From Perlucidibaca sp. (GTDB lineage Bacteria; Pseudomonadota; Gammaproteobacteria; Pseudomonadales; Moraxellaceae): 64,000 bases of DNA. Both the position numbers and the translations under genes were made by a program. This document shows, piece after piece, positions 7,878-16,350 of the stretch; position 1 is the stretch's first letter, and each line of letters begins with the position of its first letter. Below the pieces are notes generated by a model. It saw only the letters and a program-made list of their open reading frames with translations, was not told where the DNA came from and made no database searches. The stretch is from positions 372,001 through 436,000 of the forward strand of contig JAHFSA010000001.1 of the NCBI GenBank assembly GCA_023265995.1, in the 5' to 3' direction.

Positions 7878-9047
7878 ATGAAACTGGCCGATATTGCCAA
7901 ATCCGTGCGCCATCGTCTCACCGAGCAGAGCGTACGTCTGCGCGCCCGTGGCGAAATGCTGCTGACCAATGCCGGTGACCGCCTCCTGCGCGCTCGTGAA
8001 CTGACCTTGTCGGGTCAGACGCCCTACGAGGTCCTGCACGACAACGGACTGGTGAAGCTGCGCCATTACCTGCCGCTGGCCGACAGCGAGATCAATGTCG
8101 GCGGCGACACGCTGACCGTGAGCCGTGAGCGTCATCGCGTGCCGGTGGTGATCGTGCCGCCGCTGGCCGTCAACATGGACATCTATGACCTGTTTCCCGA
8201 GCGCAGCCTGGTCAAGTACCTGACCGCGCGCGGCTTCGAGGTCTATCTCATCGACTGGGGCACGCCGACGACGCGTCACACCCATTACAACCTGCACACC
8301 TACATCGCCGACTTCATGCCGGACTTCCTCAGCCACGTGCGTCGTCACGCCGGCGTCGAGGACATCTCCCTGCACGGCTGGAGCCTGGGCGGCGTGTTCA
8401 CCCTCGGCTATGCCGCACTGACGCGCGACCCGCACATCCGCAACCTGGTCATCGTCGGCACGCCCATCGACGGCCACGCCTCCGGCGCGCTCGGCAAGAT
8501 GTATCAGCGCGTCTACAAGCAGGCCGAATGGATACGCGCCAACACCGGCTTCCGCGTCCACAACCTGCCGCCGCGTCTGCTGCACACACCGGGCTGGGCC
8601 AATGCCCTGTCGTTCAAGATGCTCAGCCCGGTGGGCAGCGTCATGGGCTACTGGGAACTGCTCAACAACCTCGGCGACCGTGAATACGTGATCAACCACG
8701 CCACCAACGGCGCCTTCCTCGACCACATGGTGGCCTACCCCGGCGGCATCGTGCAGGACATGATCATCCGCGTCTGGGTCGACAACGATCTCGCCGACGG
8801 CCGCATGGTGATAGGCGAGCAGGAAATCGACTTCGCCGACATCTCCGGCTCGCTGCTCGCCTTCGCCGGCAAGAGCGACACCATGGTCACCGCCGATGCC
8901 GTGTCGCCGCTGCTCGATCTGGTCGGCAGCGATGACGTGCGCTTCGAGCACATCGCCGGCGGCCACATGGGCATCCTCGCCGGCAGCAAGACGCCGCAGG
9001 AAGCCTGGCCCATCCTCGCCGACTGGCTGGCAGAACGCTCGCACTGA
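7878..9047 (+). CDS. PhaC-like alpha/beta hydrolase with a Ser nucleophile
   Basis: A 389-aa protein with the class III poly(3-hydroxyalkanoate) synthase layout: a central ERSLVKYLTARGFEVYLIDWG block, the nucleophile elbow, and the FAGKSDTMV and GGHMGIL segments carrying the acid and base. In PHA synthases the elbow is GxCxGG; here it is GWSLGG with Ser169. It may therefore be a lipase- or thioesterase-like hydrolase or an atypical synthase. The start at 7878 has GACGAGGAA just upstream. No phaE, phaA, phaB or phasin gene is nearby. Cytoplasmic, no signal peptide. Confidence 0.8.
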   Translation: MKLADIAKSVRHRLTEQSVRLRARGEMLLTNAGDRLLRARELTLSGQTPYEVLHDNGLVKLRHYLPLADSEINVGGDTLTVSRERHRVPVVIVPPLAVNMDIYDLFPERSLVKYLTARGFEVYLIDWGTPTTRHTHYNLHTYIADFMPDFLSHVRRHAGVEDISLHGWSLGGVFTLGYAALTRDPHIRNLVIVGTPIDGHASGALGKMYQRVYKQAEWIRANTGFRVHNLPPRLLHTPGWANALSFKMLSPVGSVMGYWELLNNLGDREYVINHATNGAFLDHMVAYPGGIVQDMIIRVWVDNDLADGRMVIGEQEIDFADISGSLLAFAGKSDTMVTADAVSPLLDLVGSDDVRFEHIAGGHMGILAGSKTPQEAWPILADWLAERSH

Positions 9048-9053
9048 GCGCCT

Positions 9054-9078
9054 TGCCGGCCGCTGTTCCGGGCCGGCA
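9054..9078. terminator. GC-rich hairpin between convergent genes
   Basis: TGCCGGCC (9054-9061) and GGCCGGCA (9071-9078) form a perfect 8-bp stem with a 9-nt loop between two convergent stop codons. There is no clear T-tract, so termination efficiency is uncertain. Confidence 0.4.
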
Positions 9079-9089
9079 GCCCAAACACA

Positions 9090-10790
9090 TCAGCCCGCCG
9101 CGCCGTCCCGGATCGGCGAGCTGATGTGGCTGAGCATGCCACGGGCAATCTCGCGCTCGCCCATGATGACGACATCGACATCGTGGGCTTCGAGGTGCTC
9201 GACCTCGGCATCGAAATGGGCCCGCGCCATGATGACGAGATCAGGGTTCAGCGTGCGCGCATGGCGGGCGATCTGGCCCGCCTCGAGACCATCCGGAATA
9301 CCTATCAGCAGCCAGCGCGCGGCGCCGATGTTGGCGGCCGCCAGCACCTCGTTGCGCACGGCATGACCGAAGACCACGGTGACGCCGCGGGCGCGCAGCT
9401 CATCCACGCGGGCGCGATTGGCGTCGATCACCACCAGCGACACTCCCTGGGCGAGCAGCTGACGACTGAGACGGCCGCCGACACGACCGTGGCCGACGAT
9501 CACGGCATGACCGCTCTCGCTCGCCAGCACCGGCCGCTCGACCGCCAGCGGGCCGGCATCTGCCGCTGACGGCTGCGCCGGGGCGCGCTGATCAAGCCAG
9601 GGCTGCAGACGGGCAATGGCGAGAAACAGCAGCGGATTGACCAGGATGGAGAGGATGGCGCCGGCCAGCACCAGATCGCGGCCGGTTTCGCCCAGCAGTC
9701 CCAGCGTCACGCCCAGCCCGGCCAGAATGAAGGAAAACTCGCCGATCTGCGCCAGGCTGGCGGCAATGGTCAGCGCCGTGCCGGTCGGATGCCCGAACAG
9801 GCGCACGATGACAAAGGCCGCGATCGACTTGCCGATGACGATGACCAGCAGCGTGGCCAGCACGGCCAGCGGCTCATGGATCAGGATGGCCGGATTGAAC
9901 AGCATGCCGACCGAAACGAAGAACAGCACGGCGAAGGCATCGCGCAGCGGCAGCGAATCCTCGGCGGCCTTGTGGCTGAACTCGGACTCGTTCAGCACCA
10001 TGCCGGCGAAGAAGGCGCCAAGCGCGAAGGAGACGCCGAAGAGCATGGCCGAGCCGTAGGCCACGCCCATGGCGATCGCCAGCACCGACAGGGTGAAGAG
10101 TTCGCGCGAACCGGTGCCGGCGACATGATCGAGCAGCCAGGGCACCACGCGGCGACCGCCGAGTATCATGATGGCGACGAAAAGCGCGACCTTGCCCAGC
10201 GTCAGCAACAGCTCCAGCACAATGGTGCCGGCAGCGGCCGGAGCGGCACCGGAAGTCTGGCCGCCCAGCACGCCGGCCAGCGCCGGCAGCAGCACCAGCG
10301 CCAGCACCATGACCAGATCCTCGACGATGAGCCAGCCGACGGCGATGCGGCCGCGATGACTGTCGAGCAGCTGGCGCGCCTCCAGCTCGCGCAGCAGCAC
10401 CACGGTGCTGGCCACAGACAACGCCAGCCCGAAGACGAGACCGCTGCCCGGCGCCCAGCCGAGCAGATCGGCCAGGCCCATGCCGAGCAGGGTCGCCACC
10501 ACGATCTGGGCCAGGGCGCCGGGAATCGCGATCTTCCTGACCGACATCAGGTCCTTGAGCGAGAAATGCAGGCCGACCCCGAACATGAGCAGGATGACGC
10601 CGATCTCGGCCAGCTCCTGCGACAGATGGGCATCCGCCACGAAGCCTCGGGTATGCGGCCCGACAATGACGCCGGCCACGAGATAGCCCACCAGCGGCGA
10701 AATGCGCAGACGATTGGCGAGCATGCCGAACAGGAACGCCAGGACCAGGCCGACGGCAATGGTGGCGATAAGCGGGGTGTCATGCGGCAT
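9090..10790 (-). CDS. ybaL: YbaL/RosB-type CPA2 cation:proton antiporter
   Basis: Monovalent cation:proton antiporter-2 family protein of 566 aa. Residues about 1-400 form the multi-helix exchanger core, with PLVGYLVAGVIVGP and a conserved ASTVVLLRELEAR segment. A soluble RCK/TrkA-N domain follows, with the Rossmann motif VIVGHGRVGGRLS at about 427-439. YbaL and Kef-type proteins export K+ in exchange for H+, gated by nucleotide or glutathione adducts. The long RCK domain and N-terminal sequence fit the YbaL branch better than KefB/KefC. GGAG sits directly before the ATG. Divergent from fpr across a 178-bp gap with a 10-bp direct repeat. Confidence 0.88.
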   Translation of the reverse strand: MPHDTPLIATIAVGLVLAFLFGMLANRLRISPLVGYLVAGVIVGPHTRGFVADAHLSQELAEIGVILLMFGVGLHFSLKDLMSVRKIAIPGALAQIVVATLLGMGLADLLGWAPGSGLVFGLALSVASTVVLLRELEARQLLDSHRGRIAVGWLIVEDLVMVLALVLLPALAGVLGGQTSGAAPAAAGTIVLELLLTLGKVALFVAIMILGGRRVVPWLLDHVAGTGSRELFTLSVLAIAMGVAYGSAMLFGVSFALGAFFAGMVLNESEFSHKAAEDSLPLRDAFAVLFFVSVGMLFNPAILIHEPLAVLATLLVIVIGKSIAAFVIVRLFGHPTGTALTIAASLAQIGEFSFILAGLGVTLGLLGETGRDLVLAGAILSILVNPLLFLAIARLQPWLDQRAPAQPSAADAGPLAVERPVLASESGHAVIVGHGRVGGRLSRQLLAQGVSLVVIDANRARVDELRARGVTVVFGHAVRNEVLAAANIGAARWLLIGIPDGLEAGQIARHARTLNPDLVIMARAHFDAEVEHLEAHDVDVVIMGEREIARGMLSHISSPIRDGAAG

Positions 10791-10860
10791 GGGGAGCTCC
10801 TGTCTGGAAGCGGCGGGCAGGCAGGGCGAGTGTAGCCGCTTTCAAGCAGCAGTTTTGCTG

Positions 10861-10921
10861 ATCTGTCCAATAAGAACTACGTGATAGTCCTGATGATCGG
10901 GAACGCCTAGAATCTGTCCAA
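10861..10921. repeat. 10-bp direct repeat in the ybaL-fpr gap
   Basis: ATCTGTCCAA occurs at 10861-10870 and again at 10912-10921, start to start 51 bp, close to five helical turns. The second copy lies just upstream of the likely fpr -10 box. It looks like a pair of regulator sites. Confidence 0.5.
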
Positions 10922-10924
10922 ACA

Positions 10925-10930
10925 TATAGT
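10925..10930 (+). promoter_or_regulatory. Candidate fpr -10 element
   Basis: TATAGT matches five of six positions of the sigma-70 -10 consensus and is 39 bp from the fpr ATG. No good -35 hexamer is found 16-18 bp upstream, which is typical of activator-dependent promoters. The ATCTGTCCAA repeat lies in that space. Confidence 0.4.
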
Positions 10931-10968
10931 CCGCCGCAGCCGCGCCCCACAGGAACAGGACCCCGACC

Positions 10969-11742
10969 ATGTCCACGATAGGCCAGGAAACCATACTCAG
11001 CGTGCACCACTGGAACGACACGCTGTTCAGCTTCACCGCCACCCGCGACCCCGGTCTGCGTTTCCACAACGGCCACTTCGTCATGATCGGTCTGGAGACC
11101 GAGGGCAAGCCGCTGATGCGCGCCTACTCTATCGTCAGCGCCAACTACGAGGAGCACCTGGAGTTCTTCAGCATCAAGGTTCAGGACGGCCCGCTGACTT
11201 CGAAGCTGCAGCACCTCAAGCCCGGCGACAAGCTCATGGTCAGCCGCAAGCCGACCGGCACGCTGATCATGGACAACCTGCTGCCCGGCAAGACCCTGTA
11301 CCTGCTGTCCACCGGCACCGGCCTGGCGCCGTTCATGAGCATCATCAAGGATCCGGAAGTCTACGACCGCTACGAGCATGTCGTGCTCTGCCACGGCGTG
11401 CGTGAGGTCAGCGAGCTGGCCTACTCCGACTACATATCCCGCGAGATCCACGACAACGAGTTCTTCGGCGACGATGCCCGTCACAAGCTGATCTACTACC
11501 CGACCGTGACCCGCGAGGCCTTCCGCAATCAGGGCCGCCTCACCGACCTGATCGAGAGCGGCAAGCTTTTCGCCGACATCGGCCTGCCGCCGCTCAATGC
11601 CGAGACTGACCGCGTCATGATTTGCGGCAGCCCGAGCATGATCAAGGATCTGGTGGCCATACTCGAGGCGCGCGGTCTGACCGAATCGCGCCACGGGCAT
11701 CAGGCCCACTTCGTGATCGAGCGGGCCTTTGTCGAGAAATGA
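10969..11742 (+). CDS. fpr: Ferredoxin/flavodoxin-NADP+ reductase
   Basis: FAD-dependent reductase of 257 aa, the normal size for bacterial subclass I Fpr. The FAD-binding motif RAYSIVSANYE is at about 45-55 and the NADP-binding LLSTGTGLAPFMSII at about 110-124. The C-terminus FVIERAFVEK ends in the VEK tail of Pseudomonas/Azotobacter-type Fpr. It exchanges electrons between NADPH and ferredoxin or flavodoxin in the cytoplasm and is often induced by redox stress. The divergent ybaL gene and repeated upstream motif suggest regulated expression; no FinR-type LysR gene is adjacent. Confidence 0.95.
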   Translation: MSTIGQETILSVHHWNDTLFSFTATRDPGLRFHNGHFVMIGLETEGKPLMRAYSIVSANYEEHLEFFSIKVQDGPLTSKLQHLKPGDKLMVSRKPTGTLIMDNLLPGKTLYLLSTGTGLAPFMSIIKDPEVYDRYEHVVLCHGVREVSELAYSDYISREIHDNEFFGDDARHKLIYYPTVTREAFRNQGRLTDLIESGKLFADIGLPPLNAETDRVMICGSPSMIKDLVAILEARGLTESRHGHQAHFVIERAFVEK

Positions 11743-11763
11743 GCGCCTGACGCGGCGCCTGGC

Positions 11764-12288
11764 TCAGGGCAGCGCCGCGGTCAGATGGCCTTCGTCGGTG
11801 AAGAGCCGGCGCGCCTTGTCGTAGTAGCGCATCCAGTAGCGGTTATCGAGCTTGTCGATGCGCACCACGCTGCCGGTGCGCGGAGCATGGATGAAGCGGC
11901 TGTCACCGATGTAGACGGCGACATGGTTGATGCTGCGGCTGTTGTTGAGACGGAAGAAGATGAGATCGCCGACCGTCAGTTCCTGCGTGGTGACATCACG
12001 GCCGGCCAGGTTGGACATCTCCGCCGCCGTGCGCGGCAGCGTGACGCGGCTGATGTCGCGGTAGATGTATTGCACCAGTCCGCTGCAGTCGAAGCCCTGC
12101 TCGGGAGACGATCCGCCAAACCTGTAGGGCGTGCCCATGAGGGTCAGCGCCGTCATCACCATGTCGTCGGCGGCGGCAGCCGAAACGGCCGCATCGTGGT
12201 CGGAAGGGCTGAAGAACGCCCAGGCTCCGGAAGGCACGAATGCCAGGAGAGCTGCCAGCAGCAGCCCTCTGCTTGTTGTCTTGATCAC
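11764..12288 (-). CDS. NlpC/P60 (C40) cell-wall peptidase
   Basis: Secreted endopeptidase of 174 aa. A GTG start at 12288 gives the signal peptide VIKTTSRGLLLAALLAFVPS ending near AWA-F. The NlpC/P60 domain shows the catalytic Cys in GFDCSGLVQYIY and the His in INHVAVYIGDSRFIHAP. It probably cuts peptidoglycan stem peptides in the periplasm. In-frame ATGs at 12354 and 12336 would put about 20 residues before the signal sequence, so they are less likely. The gene converges with fpr. Confidence 0.85.
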   Translation of the reverse strand: MIKTTSRGLLLAALLAFVPSGAWAFFSPSDHDAAVSAAAADDMVMTALTLMGTPYRFGGSSPEQGFDCSGLVQYIYRDISRVTLPRTAAEMSNLAGRDVTTQELTVGDLIFFRLNNSRSINHVAVYIGDSRFIHAPRTGSVVRIDKLDNRYWMRYYDKARRLFTDEGHLTAALP

Positions 12289-12335
12289 GGCAAAAGCCCC
12301 TGTCTGATCTGTCGCGATGGTTTCTTCAAACGCCA

Positions 12336-12363
12336 TGAACCGGATCGGGTTCACGCTCGAACC
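12336..12363 (-). promoter_or_regulatory. Two mutually exclusive hairpins before the NlpC/P60 gene
   Basis: TGAACC (12336-12341) pairs perfectly with GGTTCA (12348-12353), while the same GGTTC also pairs with GAACC (12359-12363). Only one hairpin can form at a time. They lie 48-75 bases before the proposed GTG start, in what would be the leader of the transcript. A regulatory role is inferred from structure only. Confidence 0.35.
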
Positions 12364-12537
12364 ACCTCTATCGACCGCATCCTTGCTGCTTTTTCACCTC
12401 ACATCCCTGCGGGTTGATGAGAGCTTATTTCAAATACCCCCCTTTTTGGCAAGTCCGACCATGCTCTCCGCATGGATTTTGCCTGGTCAAAACGCTATGG
12501 TGCGCATCTGAATACGGTGTCTTTCCGGAGTTGCTAC

Positions 12538-13551
12538 ATGCACCCCACCCCTGATGTGCTGATGCAGGCACAACTTGAATTCCTGCTGCGCGAGCTTGAA
12601 GGCGACACGCTGGTCCGGCATCTGAGCACGGAAGCCGAGGCCTATTGCGATCTGATGGAGAAAGTATCCGTCCAGCAACTGTTCCCGGAAAAGCTGGTAG
12701 TCGGCTGGGTCGAGCGCAACGTGCTCGGCTACTCCCCGACCGATGCCATGCGCGAGCAGGCGGTCATGCTGATCGAGCTCGGCCTCAACAACCCCAACCA
12801 TCAGCAGATGCCGATGCGCCAGCTCATCAACCGTCAGATCTATGACCTGATGGTGGAGCGCGTGGTCGCCCGCCCGGCACTGCGCCAGGAAGTCATTCAT
12901 TCGGTGCTGGGCAGCCCGCTCTACACCAGCCTGCTCTCGGACGTGCTTTATCGCAGCATCGCCGACTACATCACCACGGAAAACCCGCTGGCGCGCAACG
13001 TGCCCGGCGTGTCCTCGCTGATGAAGGTCGGCAAGGGCGTGATCGGTCGCATGGGCTCGCTGGAAAGCACCGTCGAACAGGCCATCAAGTCCTATATCTC
13101 GCGCAACATCCGCTCCACCGTGGCCTTCAGCGAAACCCTGCTGGACAAGGCGCTGAGCGACAAGAACCTGCGCGGCTTCGCCGACACGCTGTGGCCCAAG
13201 CTGGAAGCCTACGAACTCGGCCAGGCCGCTCGTCACCTGGAAATCCAGGGCATGAGCTACATGGCCGTGGTGTTCTGGAACCAGATCCGCAAGACCGACT
13301 TCATGAAGCAGCAGGTCTCCTACATCGTGCAGGCCTGGTTCAAGCAGTCGGGCGAGCGCCCCGCCATGGAAGTGCTGGAAGAGCTCGGCATCTCGCGCGA
13401 ACAGGTCGTGCGCGAAGTCGTCGCCATCGGCGAGCCCCTGTTCAAGGCCTGGGTCGACTCCGGCTACATCGAGAAGCGCGCCCGCGAGCATCTGCAGCGC
13501 TTCTTCGACGACCCCGCCACGCGCGCACTGTTCGACGCCAGTGCCGGCTGA
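12538..13551 (+). CDS. Unrecognised helical protein, paralogue of the product at 5866-6906
   Basis: A 337-aa predicted all-helical cytoplasmic protein. Start ATG at 12538 follows CCGGAG by seven bases. I do not recognise a family. It shares with the 5866-6906 product a central block (LSDVLYRSIADYI, then NVPGVSSLMKVGKGVIGRMGSLESTVEQ) and the same spacing of helices around it. No catalytic motif or membrane segment is visible. It is followed one base after its stop by pdxH, so translation of the two is probably coupled, though the functional link is not obvious. Confidence 0.8.
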   Translation: MHPTPDVLMQAQLEFLLRELEGDTLVRHLSTEAEAYCDLMEKVSVQQLFPEKLVVGWVERNVLGYSPTDAMREQAVMLIELGLNNPNHQQMPMRQLINRQIYDLMVERVVARPALRQEVIHSVLGSPLYTSLLSDVLYRSIADYITTENPLARNVPGVSSLMKVGKGVIGRMGSLESTVEQAIKSYISRNIRSTVAFSETLLDKALSDKNLRGFADTLWPKLEAYELGQAARHLEIQGMSYMAVVFWNQIRKTDFMKQQVSYIVQAWFKQSGERPAMEVLEELGISREQVVREVVAIGEPLFKAWVDSGYIEKRAREHLQRFFDDPATRALFDASAG

Positions 13552-13552
13552 C

Positions 13553-14194
13553 ATGACGCTGGACCTTGCCGGCATCCGCCAGGAATACGGCCGTCTCGGT
13601 CTGGCGCCCGCGGACTGTCACAGCGATCCGCTGGTGCAGCTGCAGCAATGGCTGCAGGCGGCGGTTGCCGCCGGAGTCAACGAACCCACCGCCATGAACC
13701 TGGCCACCGTCGACGAGCGCGGGCGCCCCAGCGCGCGCATCGTGCTGCTCAAGGGTCTGGATCAGGGTCAGCTCAACTTCTTCACCAACTACCACAGCCG
13801 CAAGGGTGAATGCCTGGCGCACAACCCCTGGGCCGCGCTGACGCTGTTCTGGCCGGAGCTGGAACGACAGGTGCGCATCGAAGGCCATGTGTCGGAGCTG
13901 GATACGGCCCTGTCGGACGCCTATTTCGCCTCACGCCCCTACGGCAGCCGCATTGGTGCCTGGGCCTCCGAACAAAGTCAGCCGCTGACCGACCCCGACG
14001 CCCTCGCCGCCCGCGCCGAAGCGCTGCAGGCGCAGTATCCGCAGCAGGTGCCGCGTCCGGCGCACTGGGGCGGTTACGGCCTGGCACCGGACCGGATCGA
14101 ATTCTGGCAGGGCCGTCCCAGTCGCCTGCATGATCGCGTGCTCTACCTGCCCGACGATCATGGCGGCTGGACACGCTCGCGCCTGCAGCCCTGA
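13553..14194 (+). CDS. pdxH: Pyridoxamine 5'-phosphate oxidase
   Basis: FMN-dependent oxidase of 213 aa converting pyridoxamine or pyridoxine 5'-phosphate to pyridoxal 5'-phosphate. Family motifs: the FMN-binding RIVLLKGLDQGQLNFFTNYHSRKG (residues about 62-86, shown here only as landmarks RIVLLKG and TNYHSRKG), the FWPELERQVRIEG segment, SRPYGSRIGAWAS, and the C-terminal PxxxEFWQGRPSRLHDR signature. ATG at 13553 starts one base after the upstream stop; an in-frame GTG at 13541 is possible but less likely. Confidence 0.96.
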   Translation: MTLDLAGIRQEYGRLGLAPADCHSDPLVQLQQWLQAAVAAGVNEPTAMNLATVDERGRPSARIVLLKGLDQGQLNFFTNYHSRKGECLAHNPWAALTLFWPELERQVRIEGHVSELDTALSDAYFASRPYGSRIGAWASEQSQPLTDPDALAARAEALQAQYPQQVPRPAHWGGYGLAPDRIEFWQGRPSRLHDRVLYLPDDHGGWTRSRLQP

Positions 14195-14208
14195 CTCCCT
14201 CGCCCGGC

Positions 14209-14964
14209 TCAGGCCGGGTTGTCGATGTCGATGAAGCGGTGCGTGAGTCCGAACTCGCGCGCGCACCAGTCACCCAGAGCCTGTACCCCGTAGCGCTCGC
14301 TGGCATGATGCCCGAGCGCGAAATAGTGCACGCCCGACTCGCGCGCGGTGTGCACCGTGGGCTCCGAAATCTCGCCGCTGAGATAGGCATCGACGCCCAT
14401 GGCGACCGCCTGCTCGATGAAACCCTGGGCACCACCCGTGCACCAGGCCAGGCGACGGATATCCCGCCCGCCGGCATCGATGTGCAGGGGCGCCCGGCCC
14501 AGCACCGCCCCGATGTGCGCAGCCAGCGCCGCTGCCGTCATGGTCTCGGGCAGCGTGCCGACATCACCGACGGCACGGCTGTCGAGAGGGAACAATGGCC
14601 CCTCGCGCAACAGACCGAGACGCAGGGCCAGCTGCGCGTTGTTGCCCAGCTGCGGATGCGCGTCCAGCGGCAGATGGTAGGCCAGCAGCGATATGTCATG
14701 CGCCAGCAGCTTGCCCAGCCGGCGGCGCTTCATGCCGGTCACCACCGGATTCTCGCCCTTCCAGAAATAGCCGTGATGAACGAGGATGGCATCAGCACCC
14801 TCGGCGATCGCGGCATCGATCAGGGCCTCGCTGGCGGTGACACCGGACACCACATGGCGAACCTCGGCACGGCCCTGGACCTGCAGGCCGTTGGGGCAGT
14901 AATCGGCGAAGCGTGCCGGCTGCAGCAGGTCATCCAGACGGGCAATGAGGTCGTTGAGCTGCAT
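14209..14964 (-). CDS. Nif3-like dinuclear metal centre protein (YbgI/NIF3 family)
   Basis: A 251-aa member of the NIF3/YbgI family, which form hexamer toroids with a dinuclear metal site. Metal ligands are visible in ILVHHGYFW (two His, residues about 62-68) and in the C-terminal YFALGHHASERYG. The protein begins MQLNDLIARLDDLLQP, as in family members. In several bacteria these are implicated in radical-SAM or coenzyme-related hydrolysis or as GTP cyclohydrolase-like proteins; the exact reaction is uncertain. In pseudomonads the gene is also next to the AlgW protease gene, as here, divergently. Confidence 0.9.
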   Translation of the reverse strand: MQLNDLIARLDDLLQPARFADYCPNGLQVQGRAEVRHVVSGVTASEALIDAAIAEGADAILVHHGYFWKGENPVVTGMKRRRLGKLLAHDISLLAYHLPLDAHPQLGNNAQLALRLGLLREGPLFPLDSRAVGDVGTLPETMTAAALAAHIGAVLGRAPLHIDAGGRDIRRLAWCTGGAQGFIEQAVAMGVDAYLSGEISEPTVHTARESGVHYFALGHHASERYGVQALGDWCAREFGLTHRFIDIDNPA

Positions 14965-15011
14965 GGCGTGGTCTCATCAGCAAGTTTCATGTCGTGGCAG
15001 GGAGCGACGGC

Positions 15012-15040
15012 TTGTCATGGCCGGGCCCTGCCCCCATATT
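15012..15040 (+). promoter_or_regulatory. Candidate degS promoter
   Basis: TTGTCA (15012-15017) and CATATT (15035-15040) are separated by 17 bp and end 30 bp before the degS ATG. The -35 has five of six matches, the -10 four of six. Confidence 0.4.
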
Positions 15041-15070
15041 TTCCCGTATTGAACGCAACAGGATCTGTTT

Positions 15071-16207
<1,137 letters not shown>

Positions 16208-16220
16208 GCGGCATGGCGAT

Positions 16221-16329
16221 GGCGGTTCACGTGCCGACGCAGAGGAAGCAAGGCGACGGCACGTGACCGGCGCTCTGCGAAATTGTTTTCGGCGGGCCGT
16301 ATTGCGGTGACTGCTGACAGTGAACCGCC
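16221..16329. repeat. Nested inverted repeats between degS and the LOTUS gene
   Basis: Two inverted repeats overlap. Outer: GGCGGTTCAC (16221-16230) with GTGAACCGCC (16320-16329), 11 bp if the flanking T/A pair is counted. Inner: TCACGTGCCG (16227-16236) with CGGCACGTGA (16257-16266), extended inward by CGC/GCG past one A-A mismatch. The inner hairpin just after degS could terminate transcription, but has no T-tract. The outer pair frames about 90 bp just before the accessory gene. Confidence 0.6.
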
Positions 16330-16350
16330 AATGCAAGAACAGAAATCGAA

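Noticed and set aside
12289-12537. Known riboswitch (cobalamin, TPP, c-di-GMP or c-di-AMP) upstream of the NlpC/P60 gene
   Set aside because: None of the conserved core sequences of those classes could be found; only the competing hairpins are supported.
5866-13551. PHA synthesis locus centred on the PhaC-like gene
   Set aside because: Catalytic Cys is Ser, and no phaE/phaR, phaA, phaB, phaZ or phasin gene is visible nearby.
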